Below, piece by piece: positions 4,042 to 5,200 of a stretch of 5,200 nucleotides of DNA. The notes below the pieces were generated by a model that searched no databases, had not been told where the DNA came from, and saw only the letters and a list, made by a program, of their open reading frames with translations. Made by a program: the position numbers and the translations under genes. Source of the DNA: a bacterium (GTDB taxonomy: Bacteria > Spirochaetota > Spirochaetia > JABEVK01); the NCBI GenBank assembly GCA_021782055.1, contig JAJXVP010000206.1:1-5200 (forward strand), read 5' to 3'. Position 1 is the stretch's first letter. Every line of letters begins with the position of its first letter.

Positions 4042-5200
4042 ATGCTGTACGTCCTGGTAGAAATTTCGGCTTTTCCTCAATTCAAACGCCTGCGGCCTCG
4101 TGAAGCCCAAGAAATTTTTGACTTAGTCATACACCTTGGTGTCCATCGAGGTGGCAAGTTTGTTAAAGAACTTAGTGGTTACTTTCTTTTTTCGTTTCAC
4201 CCCGCTCGCGAAAAGATCATGAGTCTGATTTCAGAATTTTTATTTATGACGGTTGAGTCTCTAGAGAAAAAAAAGGAGGAGCTTTTTGGCTATAACCTCC
4301 TTTGGGAGCAAATTGAGGGCTCTGATGAAGACATCATTTTTAATCGGTTAAAAAATTTGCTCTTTCAGGCCCCTGGTTCGGAAGCTGTTTGGGCTGGCCC
4401 CGAGGTTACCCCTCTGTTACAAGGTCATTTCCCCTTAGCTGAAGGGGATCTTACCCAAGTTCTTGGTCCGCAGTTGACCTCAGGTCGTGAAAGCTGGGAC
4501 TACGAAGAGTTTCTGGACCTGACGGGGTGGCGAGAAGCCTTAAGCGGTCCCCTGGAAAAGCAAATGGCCGAGCCAGGAAAGATTTTACGTTTAAAATCTG
4601 ACCATGTTGTAGAAAAGCTTGCGATTGTGGTGCGGGTTTTGAAACAGACTTTCGGTACTGGGGAGGGCTTTCCCGTAGTCTTTCCTTTGCAAGATAGCCG
4701 GGATGCTTTAAGTCAGTTATTAGCCCAGGTAGACCCTTCTTTTGTTTCAGAGATACCCCGTTATTTGACAGGTGAAGAAGCTGTCCTTTGGCCTCAAAAT
4801 CCACAGTGGGAGTTTTTACTGACAAGTCGGGGGGGGGCGGATTATTCTGGTGATCGCAGTAGCTTAGACGCCTACGGGGCTCTTTTAGGGTATTTTTCAG
4901 CCCAGATCGCCCGACTCAGAGCCGAAAAGTTGCCTCCAGTTTTCTTGTTTCTTTCCCCCCAAAAATTTCCGGAAGCCGCTTCTGAGTTGCTTGGTCGATT
5001 GTTAATGCCATTGGTGAACAAAGAAGGGTTGCGAATCATTATTTTAGAGTCTTCACATCGGGAAACAGAGTTTTTGTCAACGATGACGAGTGTTTCTTGG
5101 TCCTTTCCCAACTTAACTCTTAGCCGTTTAGAACAAGAACGAGCCCGACGAGAATGGATAGAGCGACTGGATTTGCCCACGGAGTCCGTTTTAAAAGCTT
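4042..5200 (+). CDS. Large protein with degenerate cyclase-like and STAND ATPase-like regions, cut by the window edge
   Basis: Seen: 386 codons from ATG 4042, open to the right edge; an in-frame TGA at 3997-3999 and no other usual start codon make this the start. No signal peptide or membrane segment is evident, so probably cytoplasmic. Residues 3-132 follow the class III nucleotide cyclase pattern: YVLVEISAF where vlFaDIxGF is expected, then LGVHRGGKFVKELSGYFLFSF where hGGxvxKxxGDxllaxF is expected, then a later stretch (RLKNLLFQAPGSEAVWAGPEVTPLL, 102-126) like the cyclase C-terminal segment. Both metal aspartates appear replaced (E7, Y47). Residues 160-372 recall a STAND/AAA ATPase: LTGWREAL, then GKILRLKSDHVVEKLAIVVRVL (179-200) where a P-loop is expected but without GxxGxGK[ST], a Walker-B-like VFLFLS (300-305), and LRIIILE (330-336). 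This is pattern matching by eye and I propose no enzymatic activity. TPR repeats could follow beyond the window. It is divergent from the operon, with no Shine-Dalgarno. Confidence 0.8.
   Translation, partial: MLYVLVEISAFPQFKRLRPREAQEIFDLVIHLGVHRGGKFVKELSGYFLFSFHPAREKIMSLISEFLFMTVESLEKKKEELFGYNLLWEQIEGSDEDIIFNRLKNLLFQAPGSEAVWAGPEVTPLLQGHFPLAEGDLTQVLGPQLTSGRESWDYEEFLDLTGWREALSGPLEKQMAEPGKILRLKSDHVVEKLAIVVRVLKQTFGTGEGFPVVFPLQDSRDALSQLLAQVDPSFVSEIPRYLTGEEAVLWPQNPQWEFLLTSRGGADYSGDRSSLDAYGALLGYFSAQIARLRAEKLPPVFLFLSPQKFPEAASELLGRLLMPLVNKEGLRIIILESSHRETEFLSTMTSVSWSFPNLTLSRLEQERARREWIERLDLPTESVLKA
4269..4303 (+). other. A-rich slippery heptamer overlapping an 8-bp inverted repeat
   Basis: An eight-A run (4267-4274) contains A-AAA-AAG at 4269-4275, in frame with the coding sequence as a -1 slippery heptamer. 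Overlapping it, AAAGGAGG (4272-4279) is perfectly complementary to CCTCCTTT (4296-4303) across a 16-nt loop. The first arm also contains a Shine-Dalgarno-like AGGAGG. A -1 slip would reach TAA at 4293-4295 within seven codons. The stem begins inside the heptamer, without the usual spacer, so frameshifting is uncertain; Lys and Glu codons alone could explain the run. Confidence 0.3.
4829..4837 (+). repeat. Nine-G homopolymer inside the cyclase/ATPase-like gene
   Basis: Nine consecutive G bases encode Arg-Gly-Gly-Ala around residues 263-266. The frame is open before and after with nine G. Losing one G brings TAG at 4865-4867 into frame and gaining one brings TGA at 4851-4853, so any slippage truncates the protein within about 13 codons. 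It could be a contingency tract or an error-prone site for sequencing. Confidence 0.6.

Noticed and set aside
4451..5180. Two open minus-strand frames (4451-4825 and 4872-5180) as genes
   Set aside because: They lie opposite a continuous, protein-like plus-strand coding sequence, have low-complexity Ser/Arg/Lys-rich translations with no motif, and no ribosome-binding sites.

Overview
The window reads like a spirochaete chromosome (Spirochaetota). This rests on protein character: a lipoprotein with a short lipobox-type signal, and a membrane-bound 7TM-GAF-PP2C phosphatase followed by a STAS protein and an unusual HATPase protein whose C-terminal half I associate with spirochaete homologues. 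The assignment is inference, and genus is not resolvable. Base composition is moderate and looks even across the window. Nothing resembles an insertion sequence, CRISPR array, tRNA or rRNA. Coding density is very high; no stretch over 300 bases lacks a gene.

Layout: (1) Positions 1-342, minus strand: the N-terminal 114 codons of an HD-superfamily phosphohydrolase with a GTG start, running off the left edge. (2) 343-399: a short divergent intergenic region with a 19-bp inverted repeat and a candidate minus-strand promoter whose -35 lies in one arm of the repeat. (3) 400-1065, plus strand: a lipoprotein of unknown function. It ends 3 nt from the end of the next, convergent operon. (4) 1069-3964, minus strand: a three-gene operon transcribed from right to left, encoding a 7TM-GAF-PP2C (RsbU/SpoIIE-like) phosphatase, a STAS anti-anti-sigma factor (SpoIIAA/RsbV-like) and a HATPase_c switch kinase/anti-sigma factor (SpoIIAB/RsbW-like). 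(5) 3981-4009: a good sigma70-type promoter for that operon. It overlaps the longest possible reading frame of the phosphatase and argues for the internal ATG at 3964 as the real start. (6) 4042-5200, plus strand: the first 386 codons of a large protein running off the right edge. By eye it looks like a degenerate class III nucleotide cyclase domain followed by a degenerate STAND/AAA-type ATPase, which would be the layout of soluble adenylyl cyclases with the catalytic residues lost.

How the genes work together: the operon is a complete partner-switching circuit. In the canonical scheme the kinase phosphorylates the STAS protein and inhibits a target, usually a sigma factor. The phosphatase, activated through its membrane/GAF sensor region, dephosphorylates the STAS protein, which then captures the kinase and frees the target. 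No sigma factor is visible here, so the output is encoded elsewhere or is not a sigma factor. The lipoprotein and HD hydrolase are neighbours with no demonstrable functional tie. The divergent pseudo-cyclase-like gene shares its upstream region with the operon and could share regulation. The most interesting points are the predicted pseudo-cyclase/pseudo-ATPase, a nine-G tract inside it, the promoter that revises the phosphatase start, and the inverted repeat between the HD and lipoprotein genes.
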